Assembly (NCBI GenBank): GCA_024742495.1
Contig: JANSYJ010000006.1
Span: 119,695-183,694 of the forward strand
DNA from: Bacteroidota bacterium
Lineage (GTDB): Bacteria; Bacteroidota; Bacteroidia; Flavobacteriales; Schleiferiaceae
Reading direction: 5' to 3'
DNA: 64,000 nucleotides
Shown here: positions 35,551 to 45,096 of the stretch, in pieces
Position numbering within the stretch: position 1 is the stretch's first letter
Layout of the letters: each line of letters begins with the position of its first letter
Notes under the pieces: generated by a model
Databases searched by the model: none
What the model saw: only the letters and a program-made list of their open reading frames with translations
What the model was told of the DNA's origin: nothing
Translations under genes and position numbers: made by a program

Positions 35551-35595
35551 GCTAATCAAAGCCGTTTAGAGGCATCTATAATGTTGTAAAAAAAT

Positions 35596-35618
35596 AAAGC
35601 CCGGAAAATCCGGGCTTT
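35596..35618. terminator. bidirectional terminator hairpin
   Basis: AAAGCCCGG (35596-35604) and CCGGGCTTT (35610-35618) form a perfect nine-base stem around the five-base loop AAAAT. It sits between the stops of convergent genes (35550 and 35650), and A and T runs on both sides let it serve both strands. Confidence 0.85.
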
Positions 35619-35649
35619 AATAATATCGACTATTGTAATTACAATCTTC

Positions 35650-36576
35650 CTAATCTTTTTGCCACTTCTGAACCGATAGCACTTCCGCTTGATTTCTAAG
35701 GCGTATGAGATACATTCCCTTAGCTAAGCTAGCCACTGAGAAACTAAATTTCCCTTCGGTAGCACTAATCGTATGGCTTTGAATTAAACGACCATTGAGA
35801 TCTAAAATCTCAAAAGTGCTTTCTTGATCCGCACCACTAAATTCTACCTTAAGAATATCGCTAGTAGGATTTGGATAAAAACTATACTGTAAAATTTCAC
35901 GATCGGCAAGACTAACATCCGGAGCAATCTCAAAGGCATTAACCAATACATGCATAGCGCCGCTGTTCTCATAAACGTTCATGTCGTACATGCCTTGTGA
36001 CACATTAGCCGGCGTAGAAAAATCGGCGGTAAAACTACTTGCACTTTGCACCGAGATATTCGTGAAATTATCTAAGACAATACTGCCTTTGCTTAACCAA
36101 ACCTTGGCTATTCCCGACATTGCATTTTTAAAAGAAGCAGCGGGTACGCTCACCGAAAGGCCGCTGATCGTATTGCCAGGCTTAATTCCATTAGGAATCA
36201 TTTGGATGCTATTGCTTGTAGCTGGCTGAACCGTAAAAGCGGAAAGGTCGAAAGTACTAGTACCGGCATTTACAAAAAGGTTATAGCTTCCATTAGCGGC
36301 ATTGCTTGGGATAACTAAAGTGCCCGAAATTTGGGATGGGCTATTGACTTGAATATTGCTAAAGCCAGTGATAGTGCCCTGACTAATTGTTCCAGAACCT
36401 TGACTGTAATGCAAGCTTACCGTAGGTGAACCGGATTGAAATTGAACGTTTTGTCCAGAAATAATTATCGGAAGCGTTTGTCCCTGAGAACCCGTATTGG
36501 GTTGAATGGTAGAAGATTGAGCGAATGAAAAGACGCTAAATAGAGTGGCCAAAGCCGTGAATAAATTTTTAAGCAT
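35650..36576 (-). CDS. T9SS-secreted protein with two IPT-like repeats
   Basis: A 308-residue exported protein with a signal peptide (FTALATLFSVFSFAQSS). Two beta-sandwich repeats follow. The first starts IQPNTGSQGQTLPIIISGQN and the second IPNGIKPGNTISGLSVSVPA; both continue into an NGSYNLFV or QGMYDMNV strand, as in IPT/TIG-like Ig folds. The C-terminal 80 residues are a type A T9SS domain (LQYSFYPNPTSDILKVEF, with KGMYLIRLRNQ near the end). It is probably a surface-attached binding protein of unknown ligand. It shares a bidirectional terminator with the 1296-residue gene. Confidence 0.85.
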   Translation of the reverse strand: MLKNLFTALATLFSVFSFAQSSTIQPNTGSQGQTLPIIISGQNVQFQSGSPTVSLHYSQGSGTISQGTITGFSNIQVNSPSQISGTLVIPSNAANGSYNLFVNAGTSTFDLSAFTVQPATSNSIQMIPNGIKPGNTISGLSVSVPAASFKNAMSGIAKVWLSKGSIVLDNFTNISVQSASSFTADFSTPANVSQGMYDMNVYENSGAMHVLVNAFEIAPDVSLADREILQYSFYPNPTSDILKVEFSGADQESTFEILDLNGRLIQSHTISATEGKFSFSVASLAKGMYLIRLRNQAEVLSVQKWQKD

Positions 36577-36710
36577 ACTACAGAGTTTTAGATTTAGCCA
36601 AAGTAAGCTTTTTTGAGCAGCCCTTTTGCTTCACTTTTTTGCCATACTTGCTCCTTTATTAGCCATTGGTTTTGAGCGAGTAGAAGATGATCTTTTTTAA
36701 AACCTATTGG

Positions 36711-38696
36711 CTATTGGGCCATGGCATTGGCCTTTTTAATCTGCTTTAGTTCCTCCATTATAAAGGGCCAGAATTCTTGTTCGGGAATATCATAAGCCAA
36801 AATATAATGAAGCTTTAAAAGTCTTTCATTGCTGATGGGGTTTAGGTCAATGCTCTTGTCCCCAGCCCAAGCACGAATTATGGTTATTAGGTATTGCTCA
36901 TACAAAGTCTTATCGAGATCAAACTCCGCCGCTTTCTCCCGCAATAAGGCATAGGCTTTTTCTGTCTCTCCGTGATTATAGAAACTTGAGGCCAGGTTTA
37001 AAATCCCCTCCTTATAAAAAGGAGAAATCTCAATCGCCTTTTGGTAATGCACCAAGGCAGAATCGACATTATTCAGTAAGGTATAGGTATTCGCCAAATT
37101 GTTGCATACCTGCAAGTTATTGGGATGCAATTGATAGGCTATTCTATACTCTCGCTTGGCCAGGTCGAGCTTCTTTAAATTAAGATAGGCCAGTCCACTG
37201 TAAAACTCCATTGGCATTCCCACTGGACTAATTTGGTAAAATGTCAAATCATCGGTTTTTTGCTTAAGCGCCAATAATTTCTGCCAATTCGCACTGCCAT
37301 GCGCTACAATCATGCTCCGGGTAATGCGCTCCCCTTTCCATCTTTCATAAGCAGCAAATGCACTTGTTCCCAATAAGGCCATCGCCAAAAGGCCAAACAA
37401 AAGGCCAGGGCCAGTAGAAAGTGTTTTTTGATGGCGAAGATTATTGGACGAAAGCAGCAGGCCAGCCAAAATGAATAAAAGGCTCTGATGAAAAATTCGC
37501 TCGCGCGGAAAGCTAAACATCGACACTACTAAAAAGACCGTTATGCCACCCAATAGTAATGGGGAAAAAGAGCTTCTCTCCTTTCCCATTCCTTTAAAAC
37601 CCAGCGCGAAAATTGATATTATAAAGCCCAAATAACAGAGCAGGGCAAAAACTCCTGATTCCGCCCAAATCCAGAGATAATCATTATGCGGCCTTTGAAA
37701 CTGCACGATCCCTTGCCGCGCCCGATAAACCTCCGAACCATATAGGGGAAACTCGCGACTCCATTCACCCGGACCCAAGCCAAGTAAACCATGATCCTGA
37801 ATCATGGCAATGGTGTAATCCCACATTTTTAAGCGCTCCCCAGTAGAAAAGCTTTTATCGTTTCCATGGGTTTCTAGCAAATTGCTTTGCAAGGCCTTGC
37901 CCTCCCCTGTTTTGCTTAAAAGGTAGCGGTACTGCACCAAAAGAAGCGGCAGCAATACTAAAGCCAAAACGATGGGAATAGTCTTTTTCGGAAGCCTCCA
38001 TCTCGAAATTTTAGCGCGCAATAAATGAAGAAGCACGAACAGCCCTCCGGCGGCAAGCACCGCCAATTGTGCCGATCGCGAACGAGTGCCATAGATTAAA
38101 ATTAAATTCGATACAAAGACTAATAATGCCGGATACCGAATGCGGGCCTTGGGACTTAATAAACTCAGGGGAATAAGAAGAGCTAATGCCGAGGCTAGCA
38201 AATTGTGATGGGCCATCCTTCCCTTTAAATCGGTGAAGGGGAAATCGCCGAATGGATTGAAGAAACTCCCATCCAAATCCTCGAAAATTACAAAGCCCAT
38301 TATGAGCAGGATGCCTAGCAATGCCGACCAAGAAAGGATTTCAATATTTAAGTGCTTCCAGTTCATGCTGCCAACAGCCAGCATTAATAGATAAAAAGTA
38401 AAATCTTTAAACAGCAGTATTAAGCCTTCCAGTCCACAACCATGTAGCAGCCATGAAATACTTTCAATTAAAATAAAGAGTGCCCATAAAATTGAAGGTA
38501 AACTGCCCAAGCTGGCCCTAAATTGAGGCCGCCTCCAAAGGAAGAGCATGATAGGCATTAGAAATAGGCTTAATACCATTAACCTCGGATTCAAAGCCGG
38601 ATCCAAGGCATTGCTATCATGGGTGAAAATTAAACAAAGGGGAAGCAGTACAATTAAAACTTCTGGAATAGCAACTGCTCTTAAAGGCTTCGTCAT
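36711..38696 (-). CDS. O-antigen ligase/polymerase-like protein with TPR tail
   Basis: A 661-residue inner-membrane protein. About a dozen hydrophobic helices span residues 10-455. The characteristic Wzy_C loop contains the ligase-type motif MIQDHGLLGLGPGEW followed by RPHNDYLWIWAESGVFALL (the RPHNDYL signature). The C-terminal 170 residues are cytosolic or periplasmic TPR repeats (AKREYRIAYQLHPNNLQVCN, then SALVHYQKAIEISPFYKEGI). It probably ligates or polymerises O-antigen or a related surface glycan and may act with the glycosyltransferases at 8032-10970, although they are not adjacent. The TPR extension is common in Bacteroidota homologues. Confidence 0.85.
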   Translation of the reverse strand: MTKPLRAVAIPEVLIVLLPLCLIFTHDSNALDPALNPRLMVLSLFLMPIMLFLWRRPQFRASLGSLPSILWALFILIESISWLLHGCGLEGLILLFKDFTFYLLMLAVGSMNWKHLNIEILSWSALLGILLIMGFVIFEDLDGSFFNPFGDFPFTDLKGRMAHHNLLASALALLIPLSLLSPKARIRYPALLVFVSNLILIYGTRSRSAQLAVLAAGGLFVLLHLLRAKISRWRLPKKTIPIVLALVLLPLLLVQYRYLLSKTGEGKALQSNLLETHGNDKSFSTGERLKMWDYTIAMIQDHGLLGLGPGEWSREFPLYGSEVYRARQGIVQFQRPHNDYLWIWAESGVFALLCYLGFIISIFALGFKGMGKERSSFSPLLLGGITVFLVVSMFSFPRERIFHQSLLFILAGLLLSSNNLRHQKTLSTGPGLLFGLLAMALLGTSAFAAYERWKGERITRSMIVAHGSANWQKLLALKQKTDDLTFYQISPVGMPMEFYSGLAYLNLKKLDLAKREYRIAYQLHPNNLQVCNNLANTYTLLNNVDSALVHYQKAIEISPFYKEGILNLASSFYNHGETEKAYALLREKAAEFDLDKTLYEQYLITIIRAWAGDKSIDLNPISNERLLKLHYILAYDIPEQEFWPFIMEELKQIKKANAMAQ

Positions 38697-38869
38697 GACC
38701 GTCTTTGAATGGTAAAGATGCTTAAATTATCATTAGATCGCGCCCTACTAATAAGCCTAGATATGTCTATCCTAGATTTCATCATAACTTAAATAGCCGC
38801 TAAGCTTTCGCCAAGGGAAAGCGGCATTCGTCGCAAAGCTTCTTATATTCGAAGACCAAATTTCCCTTT

Positions 38870-41242
38870 ATGCGAAAGCTCCTATTTAGCGCGCTGGTAT
38901 TAGTGTCGCCATTTATAACAAAAGCTCAATTTAACTGCATGGATACCAAGCATGCAGCTCATATAGCTTCGGTGCCCAATATTAACAACAATGCAAAGAG
39001 CGACACCTTTGACATTTTGGATTACGACATCTTTTTAAATTTATATGGAATTGCTCAACAAGAGTTTAAGGCCGAAGCGCGCATCAAGATTAGCCCTAAG
39101 CTTAATGGCGTAAATAGATTGAACTTAGACCTTTGGAAGCTTCAAGTCGATTCGATTAGCTATCCCGGAATAAGTGGCAGCCACAGTCATATTAATGATT
39201 CCCTTTTACAGATTGATTTCAACCAAAATCTAAATATTGGCGATACTGTTTCCGTTTGGGTTTATTACAGCGGCTATCCCCAAGGAGATCCTTTAAACTG
39301 GGGAGGTTTTCACGCCGCTCAAGGTTATTATTACAATCTAGGAGTTGGCTTTGGATCAAATCCGCATACCTATGGTCGCGCTTGGTTTCCTTGCTACGAT
39401 AATTTCGTGGAGAAATCTTCTTATCAACTAAGGGTGCTAAGTAAAAGTCCCTTGCGTCCTCTTTTAAGTGGTGATGAAATTACGCGACAGAGTTCTGGTG
39501 ATAGCATCATGAGTACGGCCCGCTTAAATGAGCCAATTCCCACCTACCTCATAAGTTTTGCCCTCGCTAACTATCAATTCTTAAGCGACACGGTGCTCGG
39601 GCTTAATGGTCCGATTGATATTCTTTTAGCGGCAAAGGCTGCAGATACCAATGACTTAAAAGGCTCCTTTGTAAATCTCAAGCCCACCTTTCATGCTTTA
39701 GAACATTATTTTGGACCCTATCAATGGCCACGGGTTGGCTATGCCGCCACCACGGTGGGGGCTATGGAACACGCTACCAGCATTAGTTATCCCTTAAATC
39801 TCATCAATGGAAATCTTTCCGGTGAAGATATTATGGCCCACGAACTGGCGCATCATTGGTTCGGCAATTTAATCACTTGTGAAACAGCTGAGGATATGTG
39901 GATCAATGAGGGAATGGCCGAATTTAGTTCCCACCTCTACAGTGAGCAGGTTTATTCTCGCGCCAAGTATTTAGAAATTGTCCGCGATAATGCCTGGAAT
40001 GTTTTGCTCTATGCCGCCAGTCGTGACGGCGATCTTCATCGACCCCTCTATGGCATGCCTCATGAATATGTTTACGGTTATCACACCTACCAAAAAGGAG
40101 CAATGGTTGGTCATAATATGCGGCATTATTTGGGAGACAGTTTATTCTTTAATTCCATAAAGCAACTCTTTATTGATCATGCTTATGGCAATTTAAATAG
40201 TGCCGATTTTAGAGATGAAATGATTCGGATCAGCGGAAACGCAGATTTACAGGACTTTTGGCAAGATTGGGTTTTTCAGCCCGGATACCCGCAATTTTCG
40301 GTAGAAGATTGGTCTTATGCCGATTTACTGCAAAGGGTAAATATCACGCTAAAACAAAGGACCTATGCTGCTCCTGACTTTTTCGAAAACGTGCCCGTAG
40401 ATGTCACCTTCTTTAAGGATGATGGTACTTCTGTGACCATGAACTTTAAGCATAGCGGCGAAATTAGTCAGCATTCGGGATTATTACTTCCCTTTAAACC
40501 GGTTGCGGTAGTCGCCAATTACAGTGGCTCTTTGCTTACCGCTACTGGTGGCGATCATTTGCATTTTAATCAGGCGGGCAGCCAAAGCGCTCCCTACGGT
40601 GGGATGACTATTAGCACGGAAAATTTTCAAGATACCGGTTCCGTAATTGTGCAACAGCATTTGGTTAGCGCTCAAAAAGACAGTGCCAATCCTTTCGATT
40701 TTAAGCTGGGTAAAAACCATTATTTCACCGTTCATCAATTGCATTTTCAGCAAAGCACTATGAAGGCAGAATTGGCTTTTAATGGCAGTAATCGCGGAAT
40801 GGATCAAGATTTACTGCAAAATGGAAACGACAGCTTGGTGGTGCTTTACCGCGAAAAAGGTGCTAAACAGTGGGTGCTATATCCCCATCAGCAAAAGCAA
40901 GCCAGCAGTCCAAACTCCAGAATTGGAAGCTTTATTCTTAATCCACTTTTAAGTGGTGATTATGTGCTGGCCAACTCCAAGGAAAGTTTGGATTTAGAGA
41001 TTATTAAGTCTGAGTCAGAAGCCATTAAAGTTTTCCCTAATCCCGTTAAGGACAGCTTAAAATTAGAAAGTCAGAAAGGACCGATAAACTGGCGGGTGGA
41101 AATTATTACCCCTGCTGGCAGAACGCGACTGGATAAGCAGTTTAAAGATCAATCCGAAATTAGTATTTCCATGGAGCGATTTCCTGCCGGGAATTACCTC
41201 ATACGGGTGAATGGCCAGGAGTATAGCATCCTTAAGATTTAA
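38870..41242 (+). CDS. T9SS-secreted M1-family metallopeptidase
   Basis: A 790-residue exported zinc aminopeptidase-like enzyme. A signal peptide (KLLFSALVLVSPFITKAQ) is followed by the M1 N-terminal beta-saddle. The exopeptidase motif appears as VGAMEHATS (usually GGMEN/GAMEN; here His replaces Asn). The zinc site is HELAHHWFGN with His324, His328 and Glu347 in NEGMAEF. The C-terminal 80 residues form a T9SS sorting domain (IKVFPNPVKDSLKLESQ, ending YSILKI). It is thus a surface or secreted peptidase that would help digest extracellular protein. The last part of the M1 helical domain seems replaced by a beta domain. Confidence 0.9.
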   Translation: MRKLLFSALVLVSPFITKAQFNCMDTKHAAHIASVPNINNNAKSDTFDILDYDIFLNLYGIAQQEFKAEARIKISPKLNGVNRLNLDLWKLQVDSISYPGISGSHSHINDSLLQIDFNQNLNIGDTVSVWVYYSGYPQGDPLNWGGFHAAQGYYYNLGVGFGSNPHTYGRAWFPCYDNFVEKSSYQLRVLSKSPLRPLLSGDEITRQSSGDSIMSTARLNEPIPTYLISFALANYQFLSDTVLGLNGPIDILLAAKAADTNDLKGSFVNLKPTFHALEHYFGPYQWPRVGYAATTVGAMEHATSISYPLNLINGNLSGEDIMAHELAHHWFGNLITCETAEDMWINEGMAEFSSHLYSEQVYSRAKYLEIVRDNAWNVLLYAASRDGDLHRPLYGMPHEYVYGYHTYQKGAMVGHNMRHYLGDSLFFNSIKQLFIDHAYGNLNSADFRDEMIRISGNADLQDFWQDWVFQPGYPQFSVEDWSYADLLQRVNITLKQRTYAAPDFFENVPVDVTFFKDDGTSVTMNFKHSGEISQHSGLLLPFKPVAVVANYSGSLLTATGGDHLHFNQAGSQSAPYGGMTISTENFQDTGSVIVQQHLVSAQKDSANPFDFKLGKNHYFTVHQLHFQQSTMKAELAFNGSNRGMDQDLLQNGNDSLVVLYREKGAKQWVLYPHQQKQASSPNSRIGSFILNPLLSGDYVLANSKESLDLEIIKSESEAIKVFPNPVKDSLKLESQKGPINWRVEIITPAGRTRLDKQFKDQSEISISMERFPAGNYLIRVNGQEYSILKI

Positions 41243-41382
41243 TATATTCGACGAACTAAAAAATTCTAGTTTTAGATTTACCTGATTTCCTGTAAAAGCA
41301 ATTATATTTTCATCATCAAAGATGCCGAGGAGAATAATTCCTAGGGCATTATAATTTGAACTAATCCTAAAACACCTCCTAC

Positions 41383-41745
41383 ATGAAGTGCCTTGAGCTA
41401 AAACCACGAAGAAGCTTAATAAAAACCGACCATCGCTTTATTGCCAAAATCCCTTTGCTACCAAGTAAATACATCTGGGAAACAAAAGGCGATTCCCTTG
41501 GGCTTCTCGCCAGTGAGAAAAGAGATACTCTTTTGGTAATTAGCGATAATGAATCTTGGTTAAATCGCTACAAGGCCTATTATGCCGAGCGTTTCGATAT
41601 GGCTGAGCACGATGATGATTTTTCGGTAGATTCTGATTTTGAGACCATTTTCGGTTCGGTGAAATTTTCCGGTGGCGAAGATGATATGGAGGATGAAATG
41701 GATTCAGAAACAGATGAGGATGACTCTGATAATGATGAGGACTAA
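41383..41745 (+). CDS. hypothetical protein with highly acidic tail
   Basis: A 120-residue cytosolic protein. The first 85 residues form a small mixed domain (ERFDMAEHDDDFSVDSDFET near its end), without recognised family. The last 30 residues are almost entirely Asp, Glu and Ser (EDDMEDEMDSETDEDDSDND), giving a very low pI. Such acidic tails bind basic proteins or cations, but no partner is evident. The stop is separated by a single base from the start of the galactanase gene, and a terminator-like hairpin lies just beyond. Confidence 0.65.
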   Translation: MKCLELKPRRSLIKTDHRFIAKIPLLPSKYIWETKGDSLGLLASEKRDTLLVISDNESWLNRYKAYYAERFDMAEHDDDFSVDSDFETIFGSVKFSGGEDDMEDEMDSETDEDDSDNDED

Positions 41746-41746
41746 A

Positions 41747-42829
41747 ATGAAAAAAGCTTCCTTCGGGAAGTTTTTTTTTTTCATTCTTTTACTTTCAATC
41801 TGTGCCTGTAAAAAACCAGCGAAGGAGCCTAGTCCGCCGCAGGAAGCAATATTCTATCGGGCGGCCGATTTATCCGCTTGGCCGGAAATTGAGCTGGCCC
41901 AATTAGAATTCTTCAATCAAGATAGTATAGCGGCCAACTTTTTAGACATCCTACAAAGTGAAGGCCTCAATACCGTTCGTTTGCGCTTATGGCATCAGCC
42001 GGATGGACGCCATCATTCCCTGGCCGAAGTGGATAGTTTTAGTCGCGTTTTAAAAGCAAGAGGATTAAAGCTTTGGCTTTGCCTGCATCTATCCGACACC
42101 TGGGCAGATCCCGGGCAGCAGCAAATTCCTGCAGCTTGGAATAATTTGCCCCTATCAACTTTACAGGATAGCCTCTACCATTACGTTTACCGGGTTAGCC
42201 GTCTCTTAAAACCCGATATTATTCAAATTGGTAATGAGATCAATGCCGGTTTTCTATGGCCCTATGGGGATAGATGGCAGCAGCCAGCTAGTTTCAAGAC
42301 TTTGTTAGACACCGCTATTTTAGCGGCTCGAGCAGCACACAGTAGCGGTGAAATCATGCTTCATTATGCTGGTATTAATCAGGGCGCGCTCGACTTTTTT
42401 GAAGACTTAGCCGAATTCGATTTCGATATTATCGGCCTCTCCTATTATCCCATTTGGCATGGTAAATCTTTATTGGAACTTGAGAATACCCTCGATGCCT
42501 TGGGCGCTAAATATAGGCAGTCGCTAATGATCGCTGAAACCGCCTACCCTTTTACCTTAGACTGGAATGATTGGACCAATAACATTGTTGGCCTTGAAGA
42601 TCAATTAATTCCCGGCTTCCCAGCCAGTCCTGCTGGTCAGGCAAATTTCATAAAGGAAATACGCCGTATTGTTGAAGCTAATCCCAAAGGCCTTGGCTTT
42701 GGCTACTGGGGTGGAGAATTAGTGGCTTGGAAAGGAGCTCAAGCCAGCGATGCCTCTCCTTTTGAAAATCAAGCCTTGTTTAATTTTAATAATCGCGCCC
42801 TGCCGGTGCAGTCGGTTTTTAATCCCTAG
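41747..42829 (+). CDS. GH53 arabinogalactan endo-beta-1,4-galactanase lipoprotein
   Basis: A 360-residue GH53 enzyme that cuts beta-1,4-galactan side chains of pectin. The start is the ATG at 41747, from which KKASFGKFFFFILLLSICAC forms a lipoprotein signal, so the enzyme should be anchored in a membrane facing outwards. The TIM-barrel catalytic residues are visible: the acid/base in QIGNEINAGFLWP (Glu164) and the nucleophile in LMIAETAYPF (Glu264). LNTVRLRLWHQPDG and GFGYWGGELVAW are further family landmarks. No SusCD pair lies nearby, so it is not part of a classic polysaccharide utilisation locus. Its stop overlaps the stop of the convergent HD gene. Confidence 0.9.
   Translation: MKKASFGKFFFFILLLSICACKKPAKEPSPPQEAIFYRAADLSAWPEIELAQLEFFNQDSIAANFLDILQSEGLNTVRLRLWHQPDGRHHSLAEVDSFSRVLKARGLKLWLCLHLSDTWADPGQQQIPAAWNNLPLSTLQDSLYHYVYRVSRLLKPDIIQIGNEINAGFLWPYGDRWQQPASFKTLLDTAILAARAAHSSGEIMLHYAGINQGALDFFEDLAEFDFDIIGLSYYPIWHGKSLLELENTLDALGAKYRQSLMIAETAYPFTLDWNDWTNNIVGLEDQLIPGFPASPAGQANFIKEIRRIVEANPKGLGFGYWGGELVAWKGAQASDASPFENQALFNFNNRALPVQSVFNP
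41757..41781 (+). terminator. terminator-like hairpin plus T11 inside the signal-peptide codons
   Basis: CTTCC (41757-41761), a TTCG tetraloop (41762-41765) and GGAAG (41766-41770) are followed by eleven T residues (41771-41781). The C(UUCG)G loop is one of the most stable RNA loops known, so this has the form of a good intrinsic terminator. It starts ten bases after the galactanase ATG and 12 bases after the upstream stop, so it would end the upstream transcript while encoding part of the galactanase signal peptide. Confidence 0.6.
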
Positions 42830-44973
42830 TCCGGGTATTTAATGCGCACGTGGTAAATATTCATCAGCATCTTTTTAAAGATCTTTTTTACCGTGCGTAT
42901 CTCCTTTAAGGTGATGGGGGCATTTTCAAACTGACCAGCGGCAATTTGGGAATCGATGAGTTTTTCCACCAAGCTATCCAGTTTATCATGGTCGGGATTT
43001 TCAATACTTCGAGAAGCAGCTTCTACCGTATCCGCCATCATTAAAACCGCCGTTTCCTTGCTAAAAGGTTTAGGACCGGGATAGGTGAACTTATCCAAGG
43101 CCATTTCATCTTCAGGAAAGTCTTTGATGTACTGGCGGTAAAAATACATCACCATTGATGTCCCATGATGGGTTCGAATAAAATCAATGAGCGTATCGGG
43201 GAGTTTATGCTTTTTCGCCATCTGAATACCGGCGGTAACATGACCAATGATAATCTCGGCGCTTTCCTCAAAACTCAGCTCATCATGCGGGTTTATGCCT
43301 GTACTCTGATTTTCGATGAAATACATCGGACTTTGCATTTTACCGATATCATGGTACAGCGCTCCGGTGCGGGCTAAAAGTGCATTGCCACCAATAGCTA
43401 AGCTGGCATTTTCGGTAAGATTTGCCACCTGCAATACATGCTGAAAGGTACCCGGTGCTGTTTCGGCTAATTGTCGCAATAGAGGATTGTTGGTATCGCT
43501 CAATTCTAAAAGTGAAATTTCCGAGACTAAACCAAACAAGCGTTCCTGAAAATAAATGAGTGGAAACGAAACCAAGGTTAGCAAACCGTTCACTACAAAA
43601 AACAGGAAGACCATATAGTTGATGTCTTGCAAATTACCTTCCTGTAATATGGCTAAGCTGAAATAGGAAACCGCATATACTCCGGTGATCTTTGCAGCGG
43701 TAATAAAGAGATCACGTCGCTTGTATAAATTGTTGACCAGCAATACCGAAAACACCCCCGCTATAAACTGAAGGAAGGTAAACTGGAAGCTGTTGGGCAC
43801 TTGAAAGCCTATGAGGAGTATGGTAACGGTATGCACAAAAAGCGCTAATCGTATATCGAAGAAGGATCGCATCACCATCGGTAAAATGGCAAAGGGTACT
43901 AGAAAAATGTATTCCTCACTAAAGCGACCGATAAAAAATGCCGCCATTACCATGATGAGGATATTCAATAGAATAAAGGTTAGGCGGGCAATATCCTCTA
44001 GCACCAGGCTTTCAAATTGTCGTAAAAATGCGAATAGGGCGAAAAACAGAATTCCCGCCAAGAGGATTTGCCCCGATAGCAGTCCGAAATAAGAGCGATC
44101 ACCACTTAGACTACCTTCATATACTTCTTGTAAGGAACGGAGCTTCTCATAGCGATTGGGATCCACCAAGTTTCCCTTAGCAACAATCAACTCTCCTTCT
44201 TCCACCATCCCACGGGTTGGCAAAATTCCATTCAATTGATTATCGAGGTATTTCTGGGTAGTTTCTTTGTCGAGATAAACATTATACCGCAAGCCCGAAG
44301 CGATTCGAGCCGCTAAAAAATTACTTACCGTAGAAGGGTATCGATCCTTTAATCGATTACGCGCTTCTTCATCCGCTTCATTAATAGTAAAGAATTGGTC
44401 TAACTCGGCGCTTTCGCTGATTTGACCGCGGAGCAGCAGTATTTCGCCATAACTATCCAATAAATCTTGGTCTCCAATGGGTTGAATCAAACCTCTTTTA
44501 AACAAGGCTTCGAGGGTAGATAAGCCTGCCTCCATTAAGTTGTTCTTCCAGAAATTGGTATCCCCTTCGGTCAGGATAAATTCAAAGCGGTTATTCCTGA
44601 GAGCCGATAGCCAAGCACTTTCGAACTCACTGCTGTATTTGGCATAGGCTTCCTGCTCGGCCTCAGCATCAAATTTTAGGAAAATAGTTTTTTGAGCGGC
44701 TAAGCTTTGGCGCTCTTCGGCAATATCGGTTTCACTTTTTTGAATGGCAAAATCAAAAGGCGCTAACAAATCCTCATGCTGCCAAGGTTTAGCCTTTTGA
44801 AACTCATATTTAAATTTAGCTTCCCGAGGACTCAGGTAAACCACTAAGCTTAAGGCACCTAGAAATAATAGAGCAGTAGAAATCTGCGTCTGATAGTTTT
44901 GAATGAACAGCAATAGCTTTCGCATGAACCCGAGTCTAATTGAACGGCTTATTTTACGTAATTTCGCCGACAT
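42826..44973 (-). CDS. 7TM-HD family membrane phosphohydrolase (PgpH-like)
   Basis: A 715-residue membrane protein. An N-terminal helix (LLFLGALSLVVYLSP) precedes a periplasmic domain of about 250 residues. About seven helices follow (roughly residues 290-490), and a C-terminal cytosolic HD domain has LYHDIGKMQ (His541, Asp542) and later HHGTSMVMYFYRQY. This layout is that of PgpH/YqfF proteins, which hydrolyse c-di-AMP in Firmicutes; Bacteroidota homologues are likely to do the same. I start at the ATG at 44971-44973, just after a TATCTTTA box; ATGs at 45006 and 44925 are also in frame, so the start is open. Confidence 0.9.
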   Translation of the reverse strand: MSAKLRKISRSIRLGFMRKLLLFIQNYQTQISTALLFLGALSLVVYLSPREAKFKYEFQKAKPWQHEDLLAPFDFAIQKSETDIAEERQSLAAQKTIFLKFDAEAEQEAYAKYSSEFESAWLSALRNNRFEFILTEGDTNFWKNNLMEAGLSTLEALFKRGLIQPIGDQDLLDSYGEILLLRGQISESAELDQFFTINEADEEARNRLKDRYPSTVSNFLAARIASGLRYNVYLDKETTQKYLDNQLNGILPTRGMVEEGELIVAKGNLVDPNRYEKLRSLQEVYEGSLSGDRSYFGLLSGQILLAGILFFALFAFLRQFESLVLEDIARLTFILLNILIMVMAAFFIGRFSEEYIFLVPFAILPMVMRSFFDIRLALFVHTVTILLIGFQVPNSFQFTFLQFIAGVFSVLLVNNLYKRRDLFITAAKITGVYAVSYFSLAILQEGNLQDINYMVFLFFVVNGLLTLVSFPLIYFQERLFGLVSEISLLELSDTNNPLLRQLAETAPGTFQHVLQVANLTENASLAIGGNALLARTGALYHDIGKMQSPMYFIENQSTGINPHDELSFEESAEIIIGHVTAGIQMAKKHKLPDTLIDFIRTHHGTSMVMYFYRQYIKDFPEDEMALDKFTYPGPKPFSKETAVLMMADTVEAASRSIENPDHDKLDSLVEKLIDSQIAAGQFENAPITLKEIRTVKKIFKKMLMNIYHVRIKYPD

Positions 44974-45096
44974 TGCTAAGTAAAGATAAATCTTAGAATT
45001 CCGCATGTTCTCGAAGCTCGTGTTGACTTATCCACATTACTCTCAAATCTGCGAAAACGGCGGTTTTTCCATTAAACCTTTTAATAATCACCTCTC

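Noticed and set aside
41063..41407. A 114-codon minus-strand ORF opposite the end of the M1 peptidase gene
   Set aside because: It lies largely antisense to the conserved T9SS domain, has no signal or family features and its composition follows the gene on the other strand.
45028..45036. Perfect DnaA-box sequence TTATCCACA
   Set aside because: A single nine-base match is expected about once in two windows of this size by chance. There is no cluster, no dnaA or dnaN and no AT-rich unwinding region, so it is not evidence of an origin.
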